DNA of 44,819 nt from Hansfordia pulvinata (lineage: Eukaryota > Ascomycota > Sordariomycetes > Xylariales). Location of the stretch: positions 1-44,819 of the forward strand of contig BJKQ01000046.1 in NCBI GenBank assembly GCA_006538405.1, given 5' to 3'. Shown here piece after piece: positions 22,085 through 30,288 of the stretch (positions within the stretch are counted from its first letter, which is position 1; every line of letters starts with the position of its first letter). The notes beneath the pieces are model-generated. The model saw only the letters and a list, made by a program, of their open reading frames with translations. It was not told the origin of the DNA and did not search any database. Made by a program: the position numbers and the translations under genes.

Positions 22085-24454
22085 ATGGATTCTTCAACTA
22101 TATTCGTGCTTCCTGAGGACTCTCAGACGGGAAATACATATCTCGCCACGCAATATGTACTTAGATCTTGCAATAGAGACACCAAGATATCGAAGTCCAG
22201 ATCGCGAGAACAGAGCAAGTGTCCTGAGTTCGATGGAATACGTTCACCTGGTAAAGTTGCACCTCTTATTACCTTTGATAATGGTATAGGGCACTGGGTA
22301 GATGGTAAGACTAGTACAATAGACCAAGCAGAGGTCAGTTCTATATCTCGTCTAGTAGAGTGCATCAGAGCATTTGTGCACAATAGTTCCAAGAGTGGAT
22401 ACGTATGGGACTTAACTAAGACAGTCCAGTATTCTATGAACAAAAATGATACTACAGAGTCTATGTCTCGTGTTCTAGACACACAGCTATCAAGGCCATA
22501 TAATCCCATATCATGTCATTCTGTGCTCGCGTACATAGAATCTGAATCCAGGAGAGGAAAGGGCAGATCCATGTTTATGGCACCAAGTCAGTCTACAATA
22601 GTAACTGGAATACATGGTGGCCTACACAACAATACTTCACTAGAGATGGGATTCGTGGAAGCAGAGGGAACCAGAGACATTGAAAAGCGAACATATGACA
22701 AATCACTGGTTGGATTCGTATGTGCAGGTCATACAGCGCACTCAGAAGACGCAGGCAAAAGTAGGCGAATATGCTCGTACACAAGAGTACGTGTACTACA
22801 TAGCTCTATACTGGATTGTATATATGACTCTGAAGTCTCCAGTGATGAGATCTGCGATTGGGTGGTATACTGCATGGGCATTACTACTTATGCTTCTTTT
22901 AGCACTGTCAAGAATATAGTATCCATCTTGTCATCGGAGTCAGTTAGGTACTACAGGAATCAATTTGTCAACTACAAGGACACTACAATGCTTGCTCCAG
23001 CTACATACATGGTGTATGAGAAAGAGAAGGTGCTCTTCATCTCAGTATCATCCGGAACTATACTACGCTCTGTACCAGGAGGTGCTATGGTAGATAGTCA
23101 TATGCTCAATCACCAAGAGCCTAACAGTATTGTACGACACTGTGAGCTACCTGCATACGGTGCAGGCTCCATAATGTACAAGTACTCTGCATTCTTTATG
23201 ATGACACCGTTTGTAGAGCACGACAGACCTCCAAGGACACTGTTCGCGTCTGGACAAACAACTCAAGGAATGTTCTTTCCATGGTCCCCTGCTACTGCAA
23301 GACTCGCGCCTCTCCATGCATCTAGGCCAATAGTAGCTACACATTTCGTCCGTCAAATAGAACAAGACCAAGAGGATGATCCCGAGGCTATGTGGGATGT
23401 ATTTGCAGGAGAAGACTTAAGTGTATGCTACATGAACATGGGAGATAACTATGATGATTCTCTGGTAGTATCAAGTGCATTTGCTGACAGGGGCGGATTC
23501 GCCTCTATAGCACTATGTACATACAGAGTCCCAGAGACAGAGCTCATGCCACAAGTTGGAGAGAAGCTATGTGGCAAGAAATACCATTGGTGGAAAGTGG
23601 ATTGCACTAGTACGTGCTCATGTGCAATGAAAGACGGGGACAAATTCACATCCACCTCAGGTCGGATCCCATCTGGAAGGGTACATCAGATAATCAGAAC
23701 AGAAGATGGCGCAGTGTCAATTAAGGTAATTAGCTTCTCTCAGATTTTAACAGGAGACAAGGTCTCTACCATGCATGGCCAGAAGGGTGTAGTGAAGATA
23801 GTGTCCCAGGAAGACCTCCCTATCATAATCATGAAGGATGGTAGTACATTCATAGCAGATGCGTATATCGCAGTAGGATCCATCGTTTCAAGGCAAACTA
23901 ATGGACAAATATATGAATCTGCGCATGGCCTAAGAGGAGCCCGAGACGGCAACAGACAGGATGTAGACGAAATACAGGATACTTCTTCTGAATCATGCAG
24001 CTATCTCATTAATCCATTGAGTGGGTTACCCATAATGAGACAGTTTCCTTCTGGAAAAGTAGACTGTGTTAAAGCCACTATAGGATTCACGAGAATGATA
24101 CACCAAACACAGACCACAAGGGAACGTCATCACCTTACTCATCGATCTGAGGGAAAAGGCAGTACCGGGACTCGGTCAGGCAGAGCAGAAGGAGGAGGCG
24201 TCTCGGCTGCAGAAATGGATTTCCATGCCATGTACGCAAGTGGTCTGTCTAATTGTAGCGATGAGATATATAAGCGAGGAAACATGTGTATAGTCAAATA
24301 CTGCACTATATGCAAGGCCCTGTTTCCTGTTCACGATTGCGGGACAGATGGAAACTTTGTAGATGTCCAGGTCTCATGGGATATGGTAACTCTCGATATG
24401 ATAACTGCATGCGTCAATAAGAGCATCAATAGATACGATATTGAGCACGTATGA
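22085..24454 (+). CDS. RNA polymerase second-largest-subunit (RPB2/beta)-like, 789 aa
   Basis: Partner of the RPB1-like subunit in a multisubunit RNA polymerase. Hallmarks in order: GDNYDDSLVVS (from 453; family GYNQEDS), GEKLCGKK, GDKVSTMHGQKG (557-568, the nucleotide-contacting signature), a PDxxxNPxxxPSRMT-like block (ADAYIAVGSIVSRQT), then EGGGVSAAEMDFHAMYASG, matching the GGQRFGEMEVWAL region, and a terminal Cys/His site (CTIC...HDC). It is about two-thirds of the usual 1,170-1,220 residues, with the N-terminal lobes most reduced. It starts at the ATG at 22085, 25 bp from the dyad, and is convergent with the capping enzyme gene (2-bp gap). Confidence 0.94.
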   Translation: MDSSTIFVLPEDSQTGNTYLATQYVLRSCNRDTKISKSRSREQSKCPEFDGIRSPGKVAPLITFDNGIGHWVDGKTSTIDQAEVSSISRLVECIRAFVHNSSKSGYVWDLTKTVQYSMNKNDTTESMSRVLDTQLSRPYNPISCHSVLAYIESESRRGKGRSMFMAPSQSTIVTGIHGGLHNNTSLEMGFVEAEGTRDIEKRTYDKSLVGFVCAGHTAHSEDAGKSRRICSYTRVRVLHSSILDCIYDSEVSSDEICDWVVYCMGITTYASFSTVKNIVSILSSESVRYYRNQFVNYKDTTMLAPATYMVYEKEKVLFISVSSGTILRSVPGGAMVDSHMLNHQEPNSIVRHCELPAYGAGSIMYKYSAFFMMTPFVEHDRPPRTLFASGQTTQGMFFPWSPATARLAPLHASRPIVATHFVRQIEQDQEDDPEAMWDVFAGEDLSVCYMNMGDNYDDSLVVSSAFADRGGFASIALCTYRVPETELMPQVGEKLCGKKYHWWKVDCTSTCSCAMKDGDKFTSTSGRIPSGRVHQIIRTEDGAVSIKVISFSQILTGDKVSTMHGQKGVVKIVSQEDLPIIIMKDGSTFIADAYIAVGSIVSRQTNGQIYESAHGLRGARDGNRQDVDEIQDTSSESCSYLINPLSGLPIMRQFPSGKVDCVKATIGFTRMIHQTQTTRERHHLTHRSEGKGSTGTRSGRAEGGGVSAAEMDFHAMYASGLSNCSDEIYKRGNMCIVKYCTICKALFPVHDCGTDGNFVDVQVSWDMVTLDMITACVNKSINRYDIEHV

Positions 24455-24456
24455 TA

Positions 24457-26520
24457 TCATATTAAAATCCTTACACTACTACAGGCTATCTTAGCAGATT
24501 CATCCATATTGTATTCTGAAAGGGGACACATATCTGTAGCTTCCATGGAGGATACTGACAATGGTATGTCCTGATCAGTAACAGCAGGCTCTACAAAAGC
24601 ATCGTCGGAACCCCATCTAACTAAGGCTTGAGATATTGACATTCTTGTCATAGACACATTGCCAGTATTTATAATAGAATCTCCTACATCGACATCCTCA
24701 TAGGAATAGAGCGAACCTATGAATGGTACATCACAGTCCTTTAGTCTGTTTATTTCTTGTAGTACGAATTGTGCACTAAAGCAAGATATAGCGCACTTCA
24801 GAACACCAGATAAATTCCTCATTATGGCATCATCAGAGACCAGATCAATGAGACTACAATTCAATATGTGGAATTTCCTTGTACCTCTTTTCATAGACGT
24901 TATGACAGGTATAATAGATCTTGCATCCTTGCTATATCCTCTGCAACCGACACGTTTAGATAGTCTTTTGCACTTGGTTTCATCTGGCTCCAATAATACG
25001 AAACTACATCCTGGTAGTCGAGAGAATGCTTCAGACGACTGACCAGAACCAGATCCTATGTCTAAGATTATATTCTTTCCAGGATTCATTAAAGCTGCCC
25101 TAGAATAAAGTGCGAATCTGAGATTGTTGGACCATCTCCATATAGAGTTTCTTATAGAGTTTGTACCAGACGGCACGAAACATGATTCTATTATAGAGGT
25201 CACTGCAGCTGTGTCATTAGCTGATTTCTTATCAGTTCGAATAAAACAATCTACTATATTTACTTTTCCGTCTAGGATTCTGAATCGTACCTCTACTATA
25301 GAACCTATCTCATACATGGCACTGTCTGTGATTTTCGCAAGACTGAGATCGTCCTTGGTTCTAAGAATGCCATCTTCTGCTACGATTAGCTCCATAGACT
25401 TAACATCCTTTATTTTCTTCATATCAGTACCATCTTTCGACAGTGCGACTATACCATCGCAAGGATAATCGAGCGAGTCCATATATAATACAACATCGCT
25501 AATGGTATCGAAGAATGTCCTGGAATGTATAGATTGCACGAACACAAACCTGTCTCTCAGTCTGTCCATTGTATCGGCTATCCAGCATAGATTCCTATCA
25601 TGTGGAGACATAATACCAGGCTCACATATCAGTACATCTATGCATATGGCATTGAAGCCTATCATGCACTCTGTATCTATTGCCGGACCTGGCTTGGGAA
25701 TGGCAGTATCTAGAAGAGTTTCATCTACATAGAATCCTACTATAGAGTATCCAGATTGACGCCTACAGTAATACCATATGCATCCATACAATATGACCAT
25801 AATACGCTCTCCGTCAGGCTTAGAACTGAAACTATGTTCATAGTCCTTTGCAGTTGATGCGTCGTATGCTCTGGCACTAAGATTAGATATAGAACCTAGT
25901 GTCATGCTATTTATATGTTCCGAAAGTGCATCGGGGCACATTCCCTCTGTATACAATTCGTCTATAGAATCACAAAGAGAATTTTCAGAGCCTTGTAACA
26001 TGGATGTCATGGCTATCGTTTTATCTGAGACTAATTGGTACAATGTACCGTCTGATGAAATATAAGCCACTTGCACTATGGGATTAGTTCCATTGTATTG
26101 GCATGATCCTATTGACATTGTATCTATATGAACATTCAAGCCTATCTTTCTACTAGAAGTGCTCTTGATACACATTCCAGAATAGGGACCTGTTGTATAG
26201 TATTTGAATAGAGATCCAGTCTCATCAAGCACATTGTAGTAGTGCAATAATGTCTTTTTGGCATCATGCGGGATACCATGAGACGATGTGACTCTTAGAA
26301 TGTCTATATCATACAACAGTGTTACATCTACTATAGGAGTGTATTTTCTTGTCTTAGGTCTTCTTTTCAGATAGAAGTGTGGCTCATTGCGTTCAGAAAG
26401 AAACTTGGTCGGATCTAGAGGGCATAGGGGACATTTGAATACAACTGTTTGGGGCTCGTCTGCAGCCCTAGACTGGAATTCTAGCCGCAGTAGCTGAGAT
26501 TTGCAACTGGGACACTCCAT
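24457..26520 (-). CDS. mRNA capping enzyme (guanylyltransferase-methyltransferase), 687 aa
   Basis: Caps the 5' end of transcripts. A zinc ribbon (C3, C6, C30, C33) is followed by an unassigned region where an RNA triphosphatase would sit. Then comes the guanylyltransferase: KPDG with the nucleotide-linking Lys at 234, IDTECMIG (motif III), CDGIVAL (motif IV), and an OB-fold end around VEVRFRILDGK. A cap methyltransferase domain starts at about 480, with SAM-binding LDIGSGSGQ (486-494). The domain order resembles poxvirus D1 and ASFV-type enzymes. The N-terminal zinc ribbon is unusual and might dock on the polymerase. The ATG at 26520 is 17 bp from the dyad; the frame to 26541 starts with TTG inside it. 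Confidence 0.92.
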   Translation of the reverse strand: MECPSCKSQLLRLEFQSRAADEPQTVVFKCPLCPLDPTKFLSERNEPHFYLKRRPKTRKYTPIVDVTLLYDIDILRVTSSHGIPHDAKKTLLHYYNVLDETGSLFKYYTTGPYSGMCIKSTSSRKIGLNVHIDTMSIGSCQYNGTNPIVQVAYISSDGTLYQLVSDKTIAMTSMLQGSENSLCDSIDELYTEGMCPDALSEHINSMTLGSISNLSARAYDASTAKDYEHSFSSKPDGERIMVILYGCIWYYCRRQSGYSIVGFYVDETLLDTAIPKPGPAIDTECMIGFNAICIDVLICEPGIMSPHDRNLCWIADTMDRLRDRFVFVQSIHSRTFFDTISDVVLYMDSLDYPCDGIVALSKDGTDMKKIKDVKSMELIVAEDGILRTKDDLSLAKITDSAMYEIGSIVEVRFRILDGKVNIVDCFIRTDKKSANDTAAVTSIIESCFVPSGTNSIRNSIWRWSNNLRFALYSRAALMNPGKNIILDIGSGSGQSSEAFSRLPGCSFVLLEPDETKCKRLSKRVGCRGYSKDARSIIPVITSMKRGTRKFHILNCSLIDLVSDDAIMRNLSGVLKCAISCFSAQFVLQEINRLKDCDVPFIGSLYSYEDVDVGDSIINTGNVSMTRMSISQALVRWGSDDAFVEPAVTDQDIPLSVSSMEATDMCPLSEYNMDESAKIACSSVRILI

Positions 26521-26537
26521 GATGTATGTTTTTGTTT

Positions 26538-26550
26538 GCAACCATGTTGC
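26538..26550. promoter_or_regulatory. Dyad GCAAC-CAT-GTTGC, divergent promoter
   Basis: Exactly centred: 17 bp to the capping enzyme ATG at 26520 and 17 bp to the DNA polymerase ATG at 26568. Confidence 0.77.
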
Positions 26551-26567
26551 TAGTAATACATGACAAC

Positions 26568-28691
26568 ATGGCTATAGTTACAGATATCACTCATCTTCAG
26601 TCACAAATCCTAGAAGGATGGTACATAAAATGGGTAGGATACCATTCTCCAAACAATATATCTGTTCATATGACATTTGGAAAAGACACTATGCACTATG
26701 TAGTGGAATTGAAACCTGATTATAGCGAGGACAATTTCAGGCAAATATACGTCTCATCAACTGACACTGAGCAACGTAATACAGGCACTATATGGGACTC
26801 TGGAAGTCGTCTAGAGCTATTGCGTCTTGCATCTATACTGGGTATTAATGTAGGATCAGATTGTAAACCAGGATGCGGAAAGCAGTCTAATGGAGATCTA
26901 GGATGCATAATGTCCTATGACATAGAAACTGACAGATCTAGAATACCCTCTACTTCATTCGGTAGTCTGAGTGAGAGTATACTTTCTATTGCGCTGTATT
27001 GTAGCTGTGGAATCCAGATGCTATTCAGCTTCATTCCTGACATAGAATATGACTATGTTCTATGCAAATCTTCTACTGATACAGTCAGACGATTCCTGGA
27101 CTTTTGCATCGAGCATTCTCCACAATGGACTGTAGGTTACAATAACTATGGTTATGATAATACCAGAATATCATTCCATGTAGACAGTACCTTTGATGGT
27201 ATGCTTATACCTATGAGGATAGGTGCTGGTAGTTCCCTTACATATGCATTTTATATAGATATACCAGGGTCCTACAATATAGATGCGATGACATTCTTAG
27301 ACAAAACGGACAGATCTACATATACTAATATGTCACTAGCTACAGTTGTCAAGCATCATGGTATAGAGGATAAGATGGCTTTTGATACAAGTGATCTCTC
27401 TGATATCAAACTATTCTTCGAGTACAATGTACATGACTGCTATATAACCACACGACTTGCGATAGAGTCAGGCATCATAACAAAAATAGCATCATTGGCA
27501 TGTTCTGCAGCTGTACCTGTGATAGATGCGGCAAGATTTGTCACAGGAACTTTCGCTGCTTGTGCTATAGCATCATACTGTCTACAAAAATCAGTTTCGA
27601 TGGACTGGACAAGATGCAATACAGTAACAGAATACAGAGGCGCAGAAGTATTAAAGCCAGTGACAGGACTTCATGAAAATGTAGTGTCATGTGACTTTTC
27701 TTCTATGTATCCCACGATCTTGGTAGCTGCCAATATATCCATTGAGAACTTCTATACTACGGAGACAAACATGAAAGAAGGAAGTGTATGGATATCCAAT
27801 ACTGGATCTAATTTCGTAGTGGATGGTAGAAGAATATCATTCTCTAAAGAAGGTAACACAATAGTACCACCTGTAATGAAGTTCTTTGTGTCAAAAAGGA
27901 AGGAGGTGAGAAAGCAAAATCCAGCATACGCTTCTGCACTTAAGATATGCGCAAATAGTATATACGGATCCCTGGGTGACAGGAACTCAAGGATATATAG
28001 CCCTATGTGCTCTGCTGCTGTAACTACAGGAGGCAGATGGTGTCTTGCTGTAGCAGAGAGTATATTGAGTATGTATGGATTCAAGGTCGTATATGGTGAT
28101 ACAGATTCTTGCTATATTAGAGCATCAGGCAAGTATGCTGATAGTGTTAGTAGTGTCCTGAGCATAATGAAGAATATATTCAAGTACACACCATTTCCTG
28201 GTATGTCCATGGAACTAGAGAATACGTTTTCCAAGATAGCATTCATAGGCAAGAAGACATACTTTGGTGTCACTAAAGAAGGAAGGGTAATGTCTAAAGG
28301 TATGTCAAAGTCTAGAAAAGATAGGCTGGGTATATGCAGACTACTATCGTCATATGTCTCTGATGTAATCCTGTCACCATTACCTAGAGAGATAGCAATA
28401 GAAAAGATAGGAAATCTGATCTCTGCAACTATAGACTCTACAGTATCAATGGATCTGAATCTATCTCATGTATCGAAGTACGTCAAGAAAGGTGGCTCTA
28501 ATCACTATGAGTATACACATTCAGATGGAAAGAGATACACAATGGAGAGCGAATCATATACAGGGAACGAGCATGTGGATTATTCTGTATCTCATGTATG
28601 CAATGCAATCCAAAAGGAAATGAAAAGCTTACTAGAGGTGTCATCTCTTGGTAATATATCTTATTGCATCAGTAGATCGTCATACATATAA
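26568..28691 (+). CDS. Family B DNA polymerase, 707 aa (complete copy)
   Basis: Replicative polymerase with proofreading. Exonuclease motifs: SYDIETD (116-122), GYNNYGYDN (Exo II) and EYNVHDC (Exo III). Polymerase motifs: A DFSSMYP (376-382), B KICANSIYGS (459-468), C YGDTDS (509-514), then GKKTYFGV (KKxY). All carboxylates are intact. Only about 80 residues separate motifs A and B, and no TPR insertions are apparent, so protein priming of the kind used by linear plasmids is not supported. At 707 residues it is compact. The frame opens at an ATG (26526) upstream of the dyad; the ATG at 26568, 17 bp downstream of the dyad, is taken as start. The gene crosses the unit boundary, showing continuity of the circle. 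Confidence 0.95.
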   Translation: MAIVTDITHLQSQILEGWYIKWVGYHSPNNISVHMTFGKDTMHYVVELKPDYSEDNFRQIYVSSTDTEQRNTGTIWDSGSRLELLRLASILGINVGSDCKPGCGKQSNGDLGCIMSYDIETDRSRIPSTSFGSLSESILSIALYCSCGIQMLFSFIPDIEYDYVLCKSSTDTVRRFLDFCIEHSPQWTVGYNNYGYDNTRISFHVDSTFDGMLIPMRIGAGSSLTYAFYIDIPGSYNIDAMTFLDKTDRSTYTNMSLATVVKHHGIEDKMAFDTSDLSDIKLFFEYNVHDCYITTRLAIESGIITKIASLACSAAVPVIDAARFVTGTFAACAIASYCLQKSVSMDWTRCNTVTEYRGAEVLKPVTGLHENVVSCDFSSMYPTILVAANISIENFYTTETNMKEGSVWISNTGSNFVVDGRRISFSKEGNTIVPPVMKFFVSKRKEVRKQNPAYASALKICANSIYGSLGDRNSRIYSPMCSAAVTTGGRWCLAVAESILSMYGFKVVYGDTDSCYIRASGKYADSVSSVLSIMKNIFKYTPFPGMSMELENTFSKIAFIGKKTYFGVTKEGRVMSKGMSKSRKDRLGICRLLSSYVSDVILSPLPREIAIEKIGNLISATIDSTVSMDLNLSHVSKYVKKGGSNHYEYTHSDGKRYTMESESYTGNEHVDYSVSHVCNAIQKEMKSLLEVSSLGNISYCISRSSYI

Positions 28692-28725
28692 CAGCGCTGC
28701 TGTTTCAGTCACAGTCAGAAGCAAT

Positions 28726-29073
28726 ATGCATTACCTCTATACCACTGTGTGCCCTGGTGCTCTGTCTCACTTATGTGAGACTCCTGCTGTACCGTTCATG
28801 TATATGCATGACAATTCTTGCAATGGCACTGCATGTTATGTATGGAGAACAGATAAAACCAGAAAGCAGCTAGCAGATGAAGGAATAATGAAGCACGTTT
28901 TTGAACTACGCTACTGTAATACATGCTTCATGAGATACCATGATGCAGGTGTATTGCCACCGTTTCATAACTTTAGATTGCATTCTAATACACAGAATAG
29001 TTTTGCTATATTTGATGAAGACAGCAAGGTGATGATGCAGGGCAATGAAGTACCAGGACTCAAACAAGTATGA
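28726..29073 (+). CDS. Second copy: Cys-rich hypothetical, 115 aa
   Basis: Identical repeat of 1641-1988, with its dyad at 28691-28703. Confidence 0.75.
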   Translation: MHYLYTTVCPGALSHLCETPAVPFMYMHDNSCNGTACYVWRTDKTRKQLADEGIMKHVFELRYCNTCFMRYHDAGVLPPFHNFRLHSNTQNSFAIFDEDSKVMMQGNEVPGLKQV

Positions 29074-29130
29074 GTGATTTTTAAAATCAATAACGACGTA
29101 GTCGTACTATACCACATAATTCGAATCACA

Positions 29131-29727
29131 ATGTCCGAGCATCCATTACCTGTAGAGAGCTCTCTGCAACGACGCCAGTATGGAGACAATTGGGAACTGT
29201 GTTATTGTGATGCAGAAGGTAATGTGAATGTGGCCGGATGCATCAGACGCAAGCCTCATATAGTCTACAATGGCGAACATGATGTAACGACACTCTCTCA
29301 GTACTATATACTTTCGAGTTTGATCTCGCTAGAAGTAAAATCGCGAATGTACAAGATCACTATGTCTGTGCAGACTGTCACAGATATCATCGAATCATCT
29401 TCACAATCGTGTACCAGAGAGGTTCCTGAAGACATGCTACATGTAACACAGACTCGCATACTCAACTGCACTAAGAGTATACTTTCAGCATTTGCACCAG
29501 TATGTACCTGTTACATTGTCTCACCCGAACTCTTAGGTAAACTCGAAGTCTGCATACCAAGGTACAAATGGGATGGATGGACCTCTAACTACTGTACCTG
29601 CGAACATCGTCATACTGTGAATGCAGGAAGGTGCAATAGTGTTCTGAATGCAACTGTATTTTTGTATATCACGCAGGACTCAGACAGACAACATACAGCA
29701 AATATAATAAACATGTTCATAGACTAA
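29131..29727 (+). CDS. Second copy: hypothetical, 198 aa
   Basis: Identical repeat of 2046-2642, with its dyad at 29093-29105. Confidence 0.75.
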   Translation: MSEHPLPVESSLQRRQYGDNWELCYCDAEGNVNVAGCIRRKPHIVYNGEHDVTTLSQYYILSSLISLEVKSRMYKITMSVQTVTDIIESSSQSCTREVPEDMLHVTQTRILNCTKSILSAFAPVCTCYIVSPELLGKLEVCIPRYKWDGWTSNYCTCEHRHTVNAGRCNSVLNATVFLYITQDSDRQHTANIINMFID

Positions 29728-29757
29728 TGCAATTTTAAAATACTCTATGTTAACGAC

Positions 29758-30288
29758 TTAATTAGGAATACTAACTGCACATACTCTACCATAGCCAAGA
29801 TCGCTTCTGTAGCTATTCTCATAGCTTCTAGAGAAAGGACATATGTAACTGGGGAATGAAGTATCATAAACTGGACCTACTCTAGTTACGTATATAATAT
29901 CGCATATCAAGAAGTCACCACTAAAATATGTGAATTGTATATCCATCGAAGAACTGTTGAGAGAGACTAGCTTTGGTAAGAAAAGAGGATCGTCAATATG
30001 AGTATTATATACTCTAGAATTTAGGTCTATGATCATGTCCATACCTACATTGAAAGAAGATATAGATCGCATCCATACGTCCACCACTCTAGACTTCATT
30101 ATGGTAGATAGTCTACATGGAGGCAATAGTAGCTTGGTTACATAACCATTCTCTATGACAGTCTCTCCTGTAGCTAGTAGCATGCATTCGTTTCCCTTCT
30201 GTCCGTCATGTTCTATTGTCGCATACTCTACGTTTTTGACTCCACGCACTATTTCCGTAATACGAGTAAATGTACTAGGCGATGGCAT
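29758..30288 (-). CDS. Second copy: 176-aa paralogue-family protein
   Basis: Identical repeat of 2673-3203, including the TAATG overlap with the upstream gene. Confidence 0.8.
   Translation of the reverse strand: MPSPSTFTRITEIVRGVKNVEYATIEHDGQKGNECMLLATGETVIENGYVTKLLLPPCRLSTIMKSRVVDVWMRSISSFNVGMDMIIDLNSRVYNTHIDDPLFLPKLVSLNSSSMDIQFTYFSGDFLICDIIYVTRVGPVYDTSFPSYICPFSRSYENSYRSDLGYGRVCAVSIPN

Larger units (their letters stand above)
1..27085 (+). repeat. First full copy of the 27,085-bp repeat unit
   Basis: Bases 1-27,085 are one complete unit. Base 27,086 restarts the same sequence, and every gene of the first part reappears shifted by +27,085 with identical translation. The seam falls inside the DNA polymerase gene, which stays open across it, so the contig start is arbitrary and the source is circular or a head-to-tail concatemer. 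Genes are described in this copy, except the DNA polymerase, whose only complete copy lies at 26568-28691. Confidence 0.95.

Noticed and set aside
1606..26550. Dyads as rho-independent terminators
   Set aside because: They have no following T tract and sit upstream of start codons, not after stops; in divergent gaps there is nothing to terminate.
1..27085. Replication origin, tRNA genes, introns, inteins, CRISPR
   Set aside because: No non-coding stretch exceeds about 90 bp, no iterated or cloverleaf-like sequence was seen, and conserved proteins read through without interruption.
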